DNA of 64,000 bases from Sthenelais limicola (Eukaryota; Annelida; Polychaeta; Phyllodocida; Sigalionidae), in assembly GCA_942159475.1 (NCBI GenBank), contig OW804097.1, positions 11,285,172-11,349,171 of the forward strand, in the 5' to 3' direction. A program made the position numbers and the translations under genes. How positions within the stretch are numbered: the stretch's first letter is position 1; each line of letters starts with the position of its first letter. Below are positions 21,806 to 31,648 of the stretch, in pieces. Below the pieces are notes generated by a model. The model saw only the letters and a list, made by a program, of their open reading frames with translations. It had not been told where the DNA came from and searched no databases.

Positions 21806-22170
21806 GTGACTGGAAGATGGAAGATGGAAGATGCTGGAGATTTGCCTTTTTTTCAGGAGGCTAAAGGAATCGGTGGAAAGATTGGCTGCAATTCCACAAG
21901 CTATAGTGACAAGGCGACAACTCAAAGAACGTACAGGAAGACAACCCTACTCCATTTCGGAAAACTCCATCTTACAAATTCAAGCGAGTTCATTGTTAGA
22001 ACAATGGAAGAATATTATAGACTTTAATTTATATGTGAACAATGGAAGATGCTGGAGATTCGACTTTTTTCAGTAGGCTTAAGAAATCGGTGGAAAAATT
22101 GGCTGCAGTTCCACAAGCTATAGTGACAAGGTACAACTCAAAGAACATAGAGGAAGAATGCTAAATCCTC
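21806..22170 (+). pseudogene. Duplicated short N-terminal module, unidentified
   Basis: Two tandem copies (about 21819 and 22041) both start ATGGAAGATGCTGGAGATT and encode a helix of the type 'FFSRLKKSVEKLAAVPQAIV'. The first copy loses frame near its start because of an extra T run but reads on openly to about 22076. The second ends at a stop soon after the module. Not recognised. The pattern of a short amphipathic helix at a protein start is common in viral minor structural proteins and in mobile-element proteins, but that is only a suggestion. Confidence 0.35.
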
Positions 22171-22496
22171 AGCCTCGACAAGTGGAATTTGATGAAAACA
22201 ATTACGAGCAACCACAGGATATGGAAGATGCTCCTATAATCCAGTTCAGAGCAGGACCAGAACCGATTCCATTGTCTCCTCCACCCAGAAACCAAGATAT
22301 TCCAGAACCAGTACAGGAAAGAGTGGTAAATGCCAATTTAATCGTTGATGAGATGAATAGAAATGTTTAGCAACTAGCTGGCATACATATATAGGGGCAG
22401 GACAGCGCGTTGAGATCGACCCAGCTGGCGAGGATGAGATAGACGCTCGGGCACCTGAGGAACAACTCATGGGTGAGCAAGGTGACGCCTGCAGAT
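22158..22496 (+). pseudogene. Broken acidic reading frame, possible PLA2-like remnant
   Basis: Open frame 22158-22370 is Pro/Glu-rich ('IQFRAGPEPIPLSPPP'). A second frame runs from about 22375 to TAA 22496 and reads '...YIGAGQRVEIDPAGEDEIDA...'. The spacing of Y-x-G-x-G and the downstream Asp/Ala-rich helix recall the phospholipase A2-like domain of parvoviral and some large-transposon capsid proteins, but the catalytic His-Asp pair is absent. Low confidence; no search was possible. Confidence 0.25.
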
Positions 22497-22499
22497 AAT

Positions 22500-22980
22500 T
22501 AGATTCTATACTTTGTTACCTTTTTTAATGTGATAATCCTAGATTCTCTACAATTGTTTTGGAAGCCATTGTACGAATGTGTACAAATCATCCTATGACC
22601 TAATTCCACAGTCTCCTGATCACATGACAGCTTGCAAGCATCATCATTGGCTGAGAGGCTGTGTGCGTGGCCTTGACCTTGCTCAGTCAGGCCTATGAGA
22701 AGCCTTACGTACCATTCCCATGCATTTCGGGTGATTTCCATGTGGCCCAACGTTCACCCTATTTATGCCATATCGATGATCGTAATTTTTCACACTCCTG
22801 TTTTGTTATTTTGACTTGCTGGATTGCTAGTATTATTGCAAACATGTGGATTGTGGGTTGTGGCGGCGGACAAACCAGGGGGAAAAACAGCGGAAAAGTA
22901 AAATCTAGGAGGTAACCGGACAAGTGGGCGTAGGAATTTTCTATGGGGTGCCGTTTGTAATGTTTTATAAGAAGCTGCGC
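22500..22980 (+). other. Unassigned; basic stretch at 22859-22912
   Basis: No complete gene. One frame reads 'CGGGQTRGKNSGKVKSRR' then stop, and a different frame continues 'GRRNFLWGAV'. The order of residues resembles the start of a histone H2A (basic tail, then F-P-V-G-R), but two frame changes would be needed. Could be chance. Confidence 0.25.
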
Positions 22981-22982
22981 TT

Positions 22983-24240
22983 TTGTATACCAAAGGCGGA
23001 TTAGGCGCGATTGGTCAAGTAGGCCCTCAACTCATACAGCAGCTGCCGCTTACCCCACCACCGAGGCAGGATGTTTATCAACAGCAGGCCTATGTCCAGC
23101 AGTTGGATGTTAATCACGGACCAGGAGGAAATGCAGGAGAAATGGAGGCTAATCATAACGGATTACAGCTTCAGAACCAGCAGTATCTTGCCCAGAACGA
23201 TGGTAACGTTGGAGGTAATTTACAGCAATATGTGAATCAACTTCAAGTTCCTCCTCAGAATAATACCAAGCAGCAGCCACGACAGAATATTGTTCACCAG
23301 CAGCCTCAGAATAATGTTCAATGACAGCCACAGGTTAAGGCTTTACCAAGCTCCCCAGCAACAGAACATTAACCAGCAACAGAACATTAACCAGCAACAG
23401 AATATTAACCAGCAACAGCCTTGTAATGTACTTAATCAGGGGAAAGCAAGACAAACTCCTCCTCGTCAGCAACAGAGGCAACAACAGAGGCCTAGGCAAC
23501 AGCCGCAAGAGTACCAGCCTAGACCACAGCAACAGAGGCAACAACAGTGGCTTAGGCAACAGCCACAACAGTACCAGCCTAGACCACAGCAACGGAGGCA
23601 ACAACAGCGGCCTAGGCAACAGCTGCAACAGTACCAGCCTAGACCACAGCAACACAGGCAACAACAGCAGCCTAGGCAACAGCTGCAACAGTACCAGCCT
23701 AGACCACAGCAACACAGGCAACAACAGCAGCCTAGGCAACAGCTGCAACAGTACCAGCCTAGACCACAGCAACACAGGCAACAACAGCAGCCTAGGCAAC
23801 AGCTGCAACAGTACCAGCCTAGACCACAGCAACACAGGCAACAACAGCAGCCTAGGCAACAGCTGCAACAGTACCAGCCTAGACCACAGCAACGGAGGCA
23901 ACAACAGTGGCCTAGGCAACAGCTGCAACAGTACCAGCCTAGACCACAGCAACGGAGGCAACAACAGTGGCCTAGGCAACAGCTGCAACAGTACCAGCCT
24001 AGACCACAGCAACACAGGCAACAACAGTGGCCTAGGCAACAGCCACAACAGTACCAGCCTAGACCACAGCAACGGAGGCAACAACAGTGGCCTAGGCAAC
24101 AGCTGCAACAGTACCAGCCTAGACCACAGCAACAGAGGCAACAACAGTGACCTAGGTAACAGCCACAACAGTACCAGCCTAGACCACAGCAACGGAGGCA
24201 ACAACAGTGACCTAGGCTATATAACAACCTTTATTCAGTA
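22983..24240 (+). pseudogene. Gln-rich repeat protein, decayed
   Basis: From 22983 an open frame encodes a Gln/Asn/Pro-rich segment ('QQQAYVQQLDVNHGPGGNAG') to a TGA at about 23322. In the next frame (23290-24150) follow 'NINQQQ' triplets and then about twelve copies of a 20-residue repeat, Q-Q-Y-Q-P-R-P-Q-Q-x-R-Q-Q-Q-x-P-R-Q-Q-L. The repeat array continues past a TGA to about 24220. The frame change near 23325 and the stop argue for a pseudogene or a sequence error. The other long frames over the array, in both strands, are readings of the same 60-bp unit and are not genes. Confidence 0.45.
23461..24222. repeat. 60-bp minisatellite, ~12.7 units
   Basis: Units are AGACCACAGCAACxxAGGCA followed by ACAACAGxxGCCTAGGCAACAGC and NNCAACAGTACCAGCCT. 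Variation concentrates at two codon positions (CAC/CGG/CAG and CAG/TGG), and four adjacent central units are identical, which points to recent unequal exchange. Confidence 0.95.
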
Positions 24241-24415
24241 ATCAAATAATGATACAAAATGGGATGTTCCCTCTACTACGTAGATTTTCCAGGACAACCT
24301 CAAAACAAGGAGGTGTAAAGTGAATATGATAACAGAATACAGGGTTATATCATTAAACCTTATGATACAATTATGTGAAAGGTTGACTGGATGTAGTATT
24401 TGATATTGTTTGCTA

Positions 24416-24480
24416 AATCTAATGGTATCTCAAAATCCATTTTTTGCGACTTATGACTCATTTCCCTGAACACATCACAT
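24416..24480 (+). mobile_element. MITE-2 right-end fragment
   Basis: ATGGTATCTCAAAATCCATT to ATTTCCCTGAACACATCACA. Confidence 0.8.
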
Positions 24481-24591
24481 TTTTGCTTTCTTTGGTAAAT
24501 CTCCTTGAACTGGACAATTTGTTAGATCTATAACAATAGAATCGTCCATTATCTTATTTGTAGGCGAACCTCCCTAAACTGGGAGGCTAAA

Positions 24592-25012
24592 TGTGATGTG
24601 TTCCAGGAAAATGAGTCACAAGTCGCAAAATTGATATTTTTCAAAGTGATTTATTCACATAATCTCTTTATCAAAATGTTCTGATTCTTTAGAGGGTTCT
24701 GCAATTATAGTCATATATATCTATGTGACAAATTTCAGGACATTGTATTTAATATGTCCTTCTGTTATGAAGGCCTTCATATGGAGTATATTTAGTTACT
24801 GTACTGGTAATTACCCATCCAGAAACATTGCAAACTTATTTTTTTCAAAAATAAAAATATCAGACTAAAAATCTAGAAATACTTATTAGATTATTAGACT
24901 GTTTACTATCATTGGAATCGGCTTGATCTCGTCTTTTCATATATGGTGATATCTCAAAATCCATATTTTGCGACTTATGACTCATTTTCCTAAAACGGAT
25001 CATATATATGGA
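24592..25012 (+). mobile_element. MITE-2 copy, hybrid termini
   Basis: Left GTGATGTGTTCCAGGAAAAT; right CATTTTCCTAAAACGGATCA. The two ends belong to different terminal variants. Confidence 0.92.
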
Positions 25013-25638
25013 TTTCCTTGTAGAATAAAGTACCCTTTGAAAGTGTAAAGTCTCCCTAGTAGAAGGGTTACTAATTAGAAGGTTTCTAAAAACATAATTA
25101 CTAAATACTTAATACTTCTAGTGAAATTGATCTAGTACAATTTTGTAAAATTTGTCTGAAGCTAACTTATCGATATTATAGCATTGGAAAAGTGAATGTT
25201 TTAAATATCGAATATCGAAAATCTGTAATTTGATATATTTAAATATCGAAAATCTGTAAATGTTTTAATATTTAAATATCGAAAATTTGTGACTAGAAAT
25301 GAGAAATCAGTCATTTAATACAAATTTTAAATAGCGAAATCTGTACTGGAAATGTTTTAAATATCGAAAATCTGTCACTGAAAATGTTTAAATTTGTGAA
25401 TAGAAATCTGTGAATAGAAATGAGAAATCTGCAATTTAATATGAACAATGATTTTATAAGATGTAACTGCACTGTCATTATTTAGTACTTTGTCATCACA
25501 ACAACATTTTATTTTAAAAAGGGATACCAGGAGGACCTCATTGTGTGTAAGACTTTGAGAGGGATCATTCCTCTTCGATACTTCCATTATATTAGAAATG
25601 TACATGTTTATTGAATAAAAGTTTTATATATATATATA
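25013..25638. other. AT-rich, ATATCGAAAATCTGT repeats
   Basis: 'TTTAAATATCGAAAATCTGT' recurs at least five times, irregularly, between 25200 and 25430, a decayed tandem array. No gene. Confidence 0.6.
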
Positions 25639-25875
25639 TGCGTCAGATTTTCAGAAAATGTACAATTGGCAGCCCTCCACATTTAAGAAATTCTCTTAAA
25701 TTAGGCTGGAAAATGAAGAATACCGGGTCTATCTGAGTATATTTGGTATCCCATTGATTTAAAGTATCAGTTCTGTTATGTTAAACTGCATTTTGAAGCT
25801 CATTTTTGTCTTAAATGTGGGTTATTTGCGATGATTGGTGAAGGCGAATTGTACATTTTCTGAAAATCTGACCCA
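25639..25875 (+). mobile_element. MITE-1 copy, full length
   Basis: TGCGTCAGATTTTCAGAAAA to TTTTCTGAAAATCTGACCCA, flanked by ATATATA on both sides. Confidence 0.92.
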
Positions 25876-25890
25876 TATATAGATATCCTA

Positions 25891-26176
25891 TTGTTTGCTA
25901 TCATTGGAATCGGCTTGATCTCAGTTTTTTCAGATATGATGATATGGGTCAGATTTTCAGAAAATGTACAATTCGCCACAACAAAACAGATACTTTAAAT
26001 CAATGTGATACCAAATATACTCAGATATACCCAGTATTCTTCATTTTTCAGCCAAATTTGGCAGAATTTACTGAATGTGTAGATCTGCCAATTGTACATT
26101 TTCTGAAAATCTGACCCATGTCTCAAAACCCATCCACTTTATGTGACTTGTGACTCATTATCCTGAAACACATCAC
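25891..26176 (+). mobile_element. MITE-2 right part split by MITE-1
   Basis: TGCTATCATTGGAATCGGCT...GATATGATGATA, then MITE-1, then TCTCAAAACCCATCCACTTT...CTGAAACACATCAC. Left half missing. Confidence 0.88.
25945..26118 (-). mobile_element. MITE-1 copy nested in MITE-2, internally deleted
   Basis: TGGGTCAGATTTTCAGAAAA to TTTTCTGAAAATCTGACCCA; flanks GATGA-TA and TG-TCTC fit insertion at the TA of GATGATATCTC in MITE-2. Confidence 0.92.
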
Positions 26177-26221
26177 GTACCTTTTTGTCAATCACTTATA
26201 CTCGCTCATTTGTACTCCTCT

Positions 26222-26580
26222 TTGATTTAAATTTGATTTAAAAATATTTTATTCAGGACGTTTGAACATTTTCACACATATAGTACGAATATTCTCAGGA
26301 CAGCCTGATTTAAATGATACAAAAAGTTTTACATTGTTCTAGATGTTATTATTATCGGATATTACATAAGTTGTATATATTTAAACATCAACAAACTATA
26401 ATACGTCAATCTATCTCAGTTATCTTTAGATACAAGGTTTTACAGATACTCACATTACGAATAAAAACAAGTCCAACTCACTGACAATGTGCAAGCATTG
26501 TTTTTGGGAGTTGAATTAAAAACATAGATACATAATACAGTTTTATCGACGCCGTGCTCTTACATATTAACCATTAATAA
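26222..26580 (-). mobile_element. LINE 3'UTR copy (minus strand)
   Basis: GATTTAAATTTGATTTAAAA then TATTTTATTCAGGACGTTTG...GAATATTCTCAGGACAGCCT; the same sequence pattern occurs at 55736-56080 (TATTTTATTCAGGACACAGA...AATATTCCCAGAATAGCCT). Confidence 0.65.
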
Positions 26581-26630
26581 TGTACTCTATGAAAGTGGCA
26601 AATAAAAAACAACTTATCTTATCTTATATA
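26581..26630 (+). repeat. LINE tail with TTATC repeats
   Basis: GTACTCTATGAAAGTGGCAA then ATAAAAAACAACTTATCTTATC; an exact-looking inverse copy lies at 27799-27842. Confidence 0.7.
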
Positions 26631-26747
26631 AACTCCAATCCCTGCCAGCCCTTCACTAGGGCGCATGTAATCTGTAGCCATGACAATGAGAAGCCATGTG
26701 TGGGTCTGGCAGCAATGTGGGTAAACAATGATTAGTTTACCCTATAA

Positions 26748-26984
26748 TGGGTCAGATCGTCAGAAAATGTACAATTGGCAGCTCTACACATTCAGTAAAT
26801 TCTGCTAAATTAAGCTGCAATTTGGTCAATACTAGGTAAATTCGAGTGTATTCGGCATTGCATTGATTCTAGCAATCTGTTTGGCTGGGTTGAACTGTAT
26901 TTTGAACTTTATTTTCGTCGAAATGTGGGTTATTTCAGAGGATTGGTGAAGCTGAATTGTACATTTTCTGGCGACTTCACCCCT
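26748..26984 (+). mobile_element. MITE-1 copy, full length
   Basis: TGGGTCAGATCGTCAGAAAA to TTTTCTGGCGACTTCACCCC. Confidence 0.9.
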
Positions 26985-27131
26985 TACGTGCCCGCTGAGA
27001 CATACCAGGTGGCGCCACCATTTAGTTTACCTAACTTCCACCAGGTGTGTTCTGGTATATTTACACGGCGGATCTCCGCAGGCCTAAGCTAAGGAAGGTT
27101 TGCAGGGAAGCGCCTCAGCATGCATCTAACA

Positions 27132-27355
27132 AGGTCAGATTGTCAGATAATGTACAATTCGCCTTCACCAATCCCTCTCAAATAACCCAAATTTCAGACA
27201 AAATGAGCTTCAAAATACCTTAAACATAGCAGAACAGATATTTCCGAACCACACAATACTAAATATACTCAGATATAACTGGTATTCATCATTTCTCAGC
27301 CTAATTTCCTAAATGTGTAGAGTTGCCAATTGTACATTTTCCAACAATCTGACCT
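27132..27355 (-). mobile_element. MITE-1 copy, full length
   Basis: AGGTCAGATTGTCAGATAAT to CATTTTCCAACAATCTGACC. Confidence 0.88.
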
Positions 27356-27367
27356 AACAAGGTCTGG

Positions 27368-27438
27368 CATGGGAGAAATTGCCAGAAAATGTACAATTCG
27401 CCTTTACCAATCCTCTCACACAACCCACATTTCAATAT
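27368..27438 (-). mobile_element. MITE-1 fragment, left end
   Basis: TGGGAGAAATTGCCAGAAAA to ACAACCCACATTTCAAT. Confidence 0.78.
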
Positions 27439-27539
27439 GAAACATATTATCAGATAATGTCTACAAGTAAATAATTTGCGCCCCATTGCGCCAGCCCCCA
27501 GCAAACTTATGGAATTGTCCATGCTAGTGTTCTTGCATA

Positions 27540-27793
27540 TGGGTCAGATTTTCAGAAAATGTACAATTTAACTTCGCCAATCTTCTTGAATAACCCGAAT
27601 TTTAGACAAAAATAAAATTTAAAATACAGTTCAATCTAACCAAACAGATTGCTAGAATCAATGCAATGCCGAATATACTCGAATTTACCTAGTATACAAT
27701 TTGGTCAATATATTGACCAAATTGCAGCCTAATTCAGCAGAATTTACTAAATATGTAGAGCTGCCAATTGTAAATTTTCTGAAAATCTGACCC
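27540..27793 (-). mobile_element. MITE-1 copy with internal inverted duplication
   Basis: TGGGTCAGATTTTCAGAAAA to TTTTCTGAAAATCTGACCC; CAATTTGGTCAATATATTGACCAAATTG is a small palindrome inside, a foldback of the interior. Confidence 0.9.
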
Positions 27794-27798
27794 TTATA

Positions 27799-27945
27799 TA
27801 AGATAAGATAAGTTGTTTTTTATTTGCCACTTTCATAGAGTACAGAGGAGTACAAATGAGCGAGTATAAGTGATTGACAAAAAGTGATGTGTTTCAGGAT
27901 AATGAGTCACAAGTCACATAAAGTGGATGGATTTTGAGACATGGT
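27799..27945 (-). repeat. Inverted copy of 26118-26225 plus LINE tail
   Basis: TAAGATAAGATAAGTTGTTT (LINE tail) is followed by AGAGGAGTACAAATGAGCGA and a MITE-2 end (27883-27943), all reverse-complementary to the 26.1-26.6-kb region except that about 350 bp of LINE body is absent. Confidence 0.85.
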
Positions 27946-27950
27946 CAAAT

Positions 27951-27990
27951 TTTCAGAAAATGTACAATTGGCAGATCTACACATAGAGAG
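27951..27990 (+). mobile_element. MITE-1 left-end fragment
   Basis: TGGTCAAATTTTCAGAAAAT to GCAGATCTACACATA, then the foldback element. It belongs to the inverted duplication of 26.1 kb. Confidence 0.75.
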
Positions 27991-27992
27991 AA

Positions 27993-28072
27993 TGGGACGA
28001 GCCGGCAATAATCGAAAATTTATAGGACGAGATTCGTCCACATAAGCACGATGCCATAGTGCTTATAACACA
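27993..28072. mobile_element. Foldback element, left half
   Basis: TGGGACGAGCCGGCAATAAT then CGAAAATTTATAGGACGAGATT and ATAAGCACGATGCCATAGTG; related to the complete copy at 37481-37608. The right arm is absent. Confidence 0.75.
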
Positions 28073-28262
28073 GTTATTAATAATAATCAGTAAATACCAT
28101 AGCCTGCCTACCTTCCCCTTGATTTGACTTCCAATGTTAATATGGCGCCCGGTTAGACTCCACATCCAGTCACAAGGTAAACATGAAGGCTTTGTTAGAT
28201 GCTTATTCCAGTGGCCATCATTCCACAAACTTCCCTCAGCGATGGTTGATTATTCCTACATA

Positions 28263-28500
28263 TGGGTCAGATTTTCAGAAAATGTACAATTCACCTTCAC
28301 CAATCCACTCAAATAACCCAAATTTCAGACGAAAATAAAGTTCAAAATACAGTTCAACCTAACCAGATTGCTAGAATCAATGCAATGCTGAATAGGCTAT
28401 ACTCGAGTTTATGCTAGTATTGTCCAAATTGCAGCCTAATTTAGCAGAATTTACTAAATGTGTACAGCTGCCAATTGTAGATTTTCCTAACATCTGATCC
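28263..28500 (-). mobile_element. MITE-1 copy, full length
   Basis: TGGGTCAGATTTTCAGAAAA to GATTTTCCTAACATCTGATC. Confidence 0.9.
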
Positions 28501-28535
28501 TTATATGAATGAATGAAGGGTTTGGGGTTCCACCC

Positions 28536-28745
28536 AGAACTGCCCAACACTCTAGGTCCAAATGGTATGTTAATGATTGGACGCCTACTGCGCTAATCGG
28601 TATCCTGGCGTAGGACTTGGCGGTTTAATGATTATATAATGATATGTTGCGGTCTTAATGGAATTATAATGGCCCTTTGCGGTTTGAGGCGAGAGGCTTT
28701 CCCTTCATTTGAAGGGACCCTCTCAACTTTAGGCCTAGACTGGCG
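28536..28745 (-). repeat. Repeat-C copy
   Basis: Reads in reverse: TGGACGCCTACTGCGCTAAT, TTGCGGTCTTAATGGAATTA, GAGAGGCTTTCCCTTCATTT, CTCTCAACTTTAGGCCTAGA. Unexpanded single copy, useful as a reference unit. Confidence 0.82.
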
Positions 28746-28844
28746 AGATAATGTTGATAAACATGGCCTCCTTTTTCTCCCTTCCTGTAATCAGTAGACT
28801 TTGCACGTGGAATACACGACTAATAAATCCTTGAAATCTTGCTG

Positions 28845-29050
28845 TTGGTCACTTTTAATAAGTCGCAAAATTGATATTATTCAAAGTGTTTTTTTCACAA
28901 GATCCCTTTATCAAAATGTTCTGACTTTTAGAGGGTTTAGCAATTATGGTCATATAAATCCATGTAACAAATTTCATGACATTGCATGAAATATATCTTT
29001 GCGTTTTGAAGGCCTTTGTATGGAGTATATTTTCCTAAAACGGATCACAT
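28845..29050 (+). mobile_element. MITE-2 copy, large internal deletion
   Basis: TAATAAGTCGCAAAATTGAT at the left, TATTTTCCTAAAACGGATCA at the right; missing about 200 bp. Confidence 0.82.
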
Positions 29051-29197
29051 ATGACCACAAAGTCACTGTGATCAAGGCATTCTAAAGTCAAGTACACTGT
29101 TTCGGAACTAGGACTCTTTCTATATTTCCACACTGATCCTGTCTATTTCCATTGGTGCTAGTCATTCCACATATTGTTAGAATTGTACAAAGACATA

Positions 29198-29434
29198 TGG
29201 GTCAGATTTAAAAAAAATGTACAATTTGTCTTCAGCAATCCTTTTAAAAAACACAAATTTAAAACAATAATGATGTTCAAAATTCAGTTTAACACAACCA
29301 AACAGATCGTTTGAACCAAGGCAAGACTAATTATACTCAGATATACCTAGTTTTGACAATTCTTTAGACTAATTTAGCAGAATTTACTAAATATGTAGAT
29401 CTGCCAATTGTACATTTTCTGACAATCTGACCCA
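29198..29434 (-). mobile_element. MITE-1 copy, full length
   Basis: TGGGTCAGATTTAAAAAAAA to TTTTCTGACAATCTGACCCA. Confidence 0.9.
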
Positions 29435-29447
29435 TATAGAGTCCAGG

Positions 29448-29665
29448 TCCAAACCCTTAGATCAGATAAGAATGGTATGTCAGTGATTAGACGCCTACTT
29501 CGCTAATCCGTTTCCTGGCCTACAACTCGGCGTTCTAATGGGATTATAACGTCACTTTGCGGTCTTTATGGAATTATGATGGAATTATAATGGCCCTTAG
29601 CGGTTTAAAGCGAGAGGCTTTTCCTCCGTTTGAAGGGACTCTCTCAAATTTAGGCCTAGACTGTA
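29448..29665 (-). repeat. Repeat-C copy
   Basis: TTAGACGCCTACTTCGCTAA, GCGGTCTTTATGGAATTATG, GCGAGAGGCTTTTCCTCCGT, CTCTCAAATTTAGGCCTAGA. Confidence 0.82.
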
Positions 29666-30180
29666 GAACATGACCTTGATGCCGACCAAACAGCAATTGA
29701 TTCATACCTATATATAATATATATAATATATATCCTTCATATCACATTGCCGCACATGGATGACCTGTTCCAAACAGATTGTGAAGCCCTGTTTTCACTA
29801 TTATCCTGTATATATATATACTCTTGGTGGAAAAAAAACAATTGGTATAAAATACACACAAACAGATGATCCAGATCCGGTGATTTAGGTGTAGGTTTCC
29901 TCCACGGTGTAAACATGGTGAGCGCAGGTAGAGTAGGTGTATAAGGGTGGTTGTCTATGGAGGAGGAGGAGGAACAGGAGAAGGAACAGGAGGAGGTTAA
30001 GTGAGGGTCTGGTTTATGTGTAGGTCTCCCCGGCCTCTGGCCTCTGTTCTCCCGCCCGCCCTGCAGGAGCTTCTGGTGCTTGATCCTGGTTTCTCCAGCA
30101 ACCCCACCCCCTCCACTCTCAGCACCCTCACCCCCGCCCCCTCCCCCACCCCACCCACTCCCCGTATCACCACCCCCACA
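29666..30180. other. No gene; simple repeats
   Basis: Short TATATAA runs (29705-29735), a GGAGGAGGAGGAACAGG stretch, then a C-rich, CACCCCC-rich tract from about 30100. Open frames on both strands over the tract are composition artefacts. Confidence 0.55.
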
Positions 30181-30273
30181 CCCACTCTCAGTATCCCCAC
30201 CCCCACCAGCCCACCCAATCCCATCCCCCTCCCCCTCCCCCGCCCCCGCGCCCGCCCCCTCCAGCTTGCTATT

Positions 30274-30510
30274 TGGGTCTGTATTTCAAAAAATGTACAA
30301 TTGCCAGATCTACACATTTAGCAAATTCTGCTAAATTTGGCTCAAAAATGAAGAATACTGGAAATATCTGAGTATATATGGTATCGCATTGATTTAAAGT
30401 ATCACCTTCGTTATGTTAAACTGCATTTTGAACCTCATTTCTGTCTGAAATTTGGGTTATTTGAGAGGATTGGTGAAGGTCAGTTGTACATTTTCTAAAA
30501 ATCTGACCCA
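30274..30510 (+). mobile_element. MITE-1 copy, absent from the sister duplicate
   Basis: TGGGTCTGTATTTCAAAAAA to TTTTCTAAAAATCTGACCCA. The matching place in unit 2 (GCTTGCTGCTTGTGTAAC) is empty. Confidence 0.9.
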
Positions 30511-30636
30511 CTTGTGTAACAGGGAGGAGGGGCTATAGAAGGGTTCGTTCAGGCCACAGGCGATCATAATCATTATTATGGATAAAGTAGTTATTTATTA
30601 GAAAACGTACAATTGGCCTTCCCCAATCTTCTCAAA

Positions 30637-30990
30637 TACCGTATTTCCCCGTTTATAAGCCCGGACTTATATATATTTCAAATGGTGATAGACAGGCTTA
30701 TATTCGGGGTAAGGATTATAGTGCTTATTTTACCATAAGAATGTGTTTACCCCCCGGCTTATTTTTTTTTGGAAACGTTTTTATTCAGATAAATGACAAG
30801 ACACCTCTCACAAAGTAGTGATTTTCATAAGCATGCTTGCCTGTGTGTGCAAGTTACAAATAATAGTAGGGTAATTCAGAATCTGTTCAATCCATTACGT
30901 ATAAGGTGAAAACACATGTTAAATCTGTCTAATTAGTAAGACATCCTTCAATTCTTCAATTCTTCAATTCTTAAATAAACGGGGGAATAC
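30637..30990. mobile_element. MITE-G copy interrupted by a LINE tail
   Basis: TACCGTATTTCCCCGTTTAT at the left; AATAAACGGGGGAATACGC at the right; interior GGCTTATATTCGGGGTAAGG. About 215 bp (30757-30972, TTTTTTTTGGAAACGTTTTT... ATTCTTAA) is a minus-strand retroposon 3' end. Confidence 0.8.
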
Positions 30991-31004
30991 GCTAACCCAA
31001 ATTA

Positions 31005-31109
31005 TGAGTGAAGTCGTCAGAAAATGTACAATTCACCTTGCCAATACTCAAATAATCAAATAAAACAGATTTAAGACAAATATTAGGTTCGAAATATAGC
31101 TGAACATAG
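31005..31109 (-). mobile_element. MITE-1 left half, cut at duplication junction
   Basis: GAGTGAAGTCGTCAGAAAAT to AATATAGCTGAACATAG, then joined to the C-rich tract of unit 2. Confidence 0.85.
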
Positions 31110-31489
31110 TCCACTCTCAGTAACCCCACCCCCACCCACTCCCAGAACCCGCCCCCGCCCCTAACCCCGCCCCCTACCCCTCCAGCTTGCTGCTTGTGTA
31201 ACAGGGGGGAGGGGCTATTTTTTTCTTTTTTATTCAACATTTCTATACAGCAAGACATGACTATTTGTCAAGACCAAAGATCACAGCATCTTTAATGATA
31301 TTCTGCCTGGCGCTGTGTCTAGTGTGGTTTTAACTAACCTAACTAGGCGCATGGCTATATAATGTAACTAAAAATAGGAACTAATAACATCAAGGGTTCA
31401 TTCAGGCCACAGGCGATCATAATCATTATTATGGTTAAAGTAGTTATTTATTAGAAAACGTACAATTCGCCTTCCCCAATCTTCTCAAA

Positions 31490-31646
31490 TGGGTCAATTC
31501 GCTTTCAACAATTCTTTACAATAACCAAAGTTTAAGACAAAAATTAGCTTCAAAATACAGTTTAACCTACTAGAACAGATATTTTAAAACCACACAATAC
31601 AAAATATACTCAGATATATCTGTACATTTCCTGAAAATCTGACCCA
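31490..31646 (-). mobile_element. MITE-1 copy, internally deleted, unit 2 only
   Basis: TGGGTCAATTCGCTTTCAAC to TTTCCTGAAAATCTGACCCA, inserted between CTTCTCAAA and TACCGTATTT. Confidence 0.85.
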
Positions 31647-31648
31647 AA

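Larger units (their letters stand above)
30183..31109. repeat. Segmental tandem duplication, unit 1
   Basis: From ACTCTCAGTATCCCC to GCTGAACATAG. Same order as unit 2 (31110-31907): C-rich tract, CCAGCTTGCT, GTGTAACAGGG, GGAGGGGCTAT, TTCATTCAGGCCACAGGCGA-like block, MITE-1 fragment, MITE-G, GTGAAGTCGTCAG MITE-1 half. It differs by a MITE-1 insertion and a LINE-tail insertion. Confidence 0.88.

Noticed and set aside
23461..24222. CRISPR-like regular repeat
   Set aside because: Units are contiguous without unique spacers and lie in a eukaryotic context.
23335..24227. Leu-rich and Cys-rich minus-strand frames and the Asn/Ser-rich plus frame
   Set aside because: Alternative readings of the 60-bp Gln-rich repeat; only the Q-rich frame continues into non-repeat flank with similar composition.
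30001..30334. Pro-rich open frames on both strands
   Set aside because: Produced by a C-rich low-complexity tract that is also duplicated without frame conservation at 31110.
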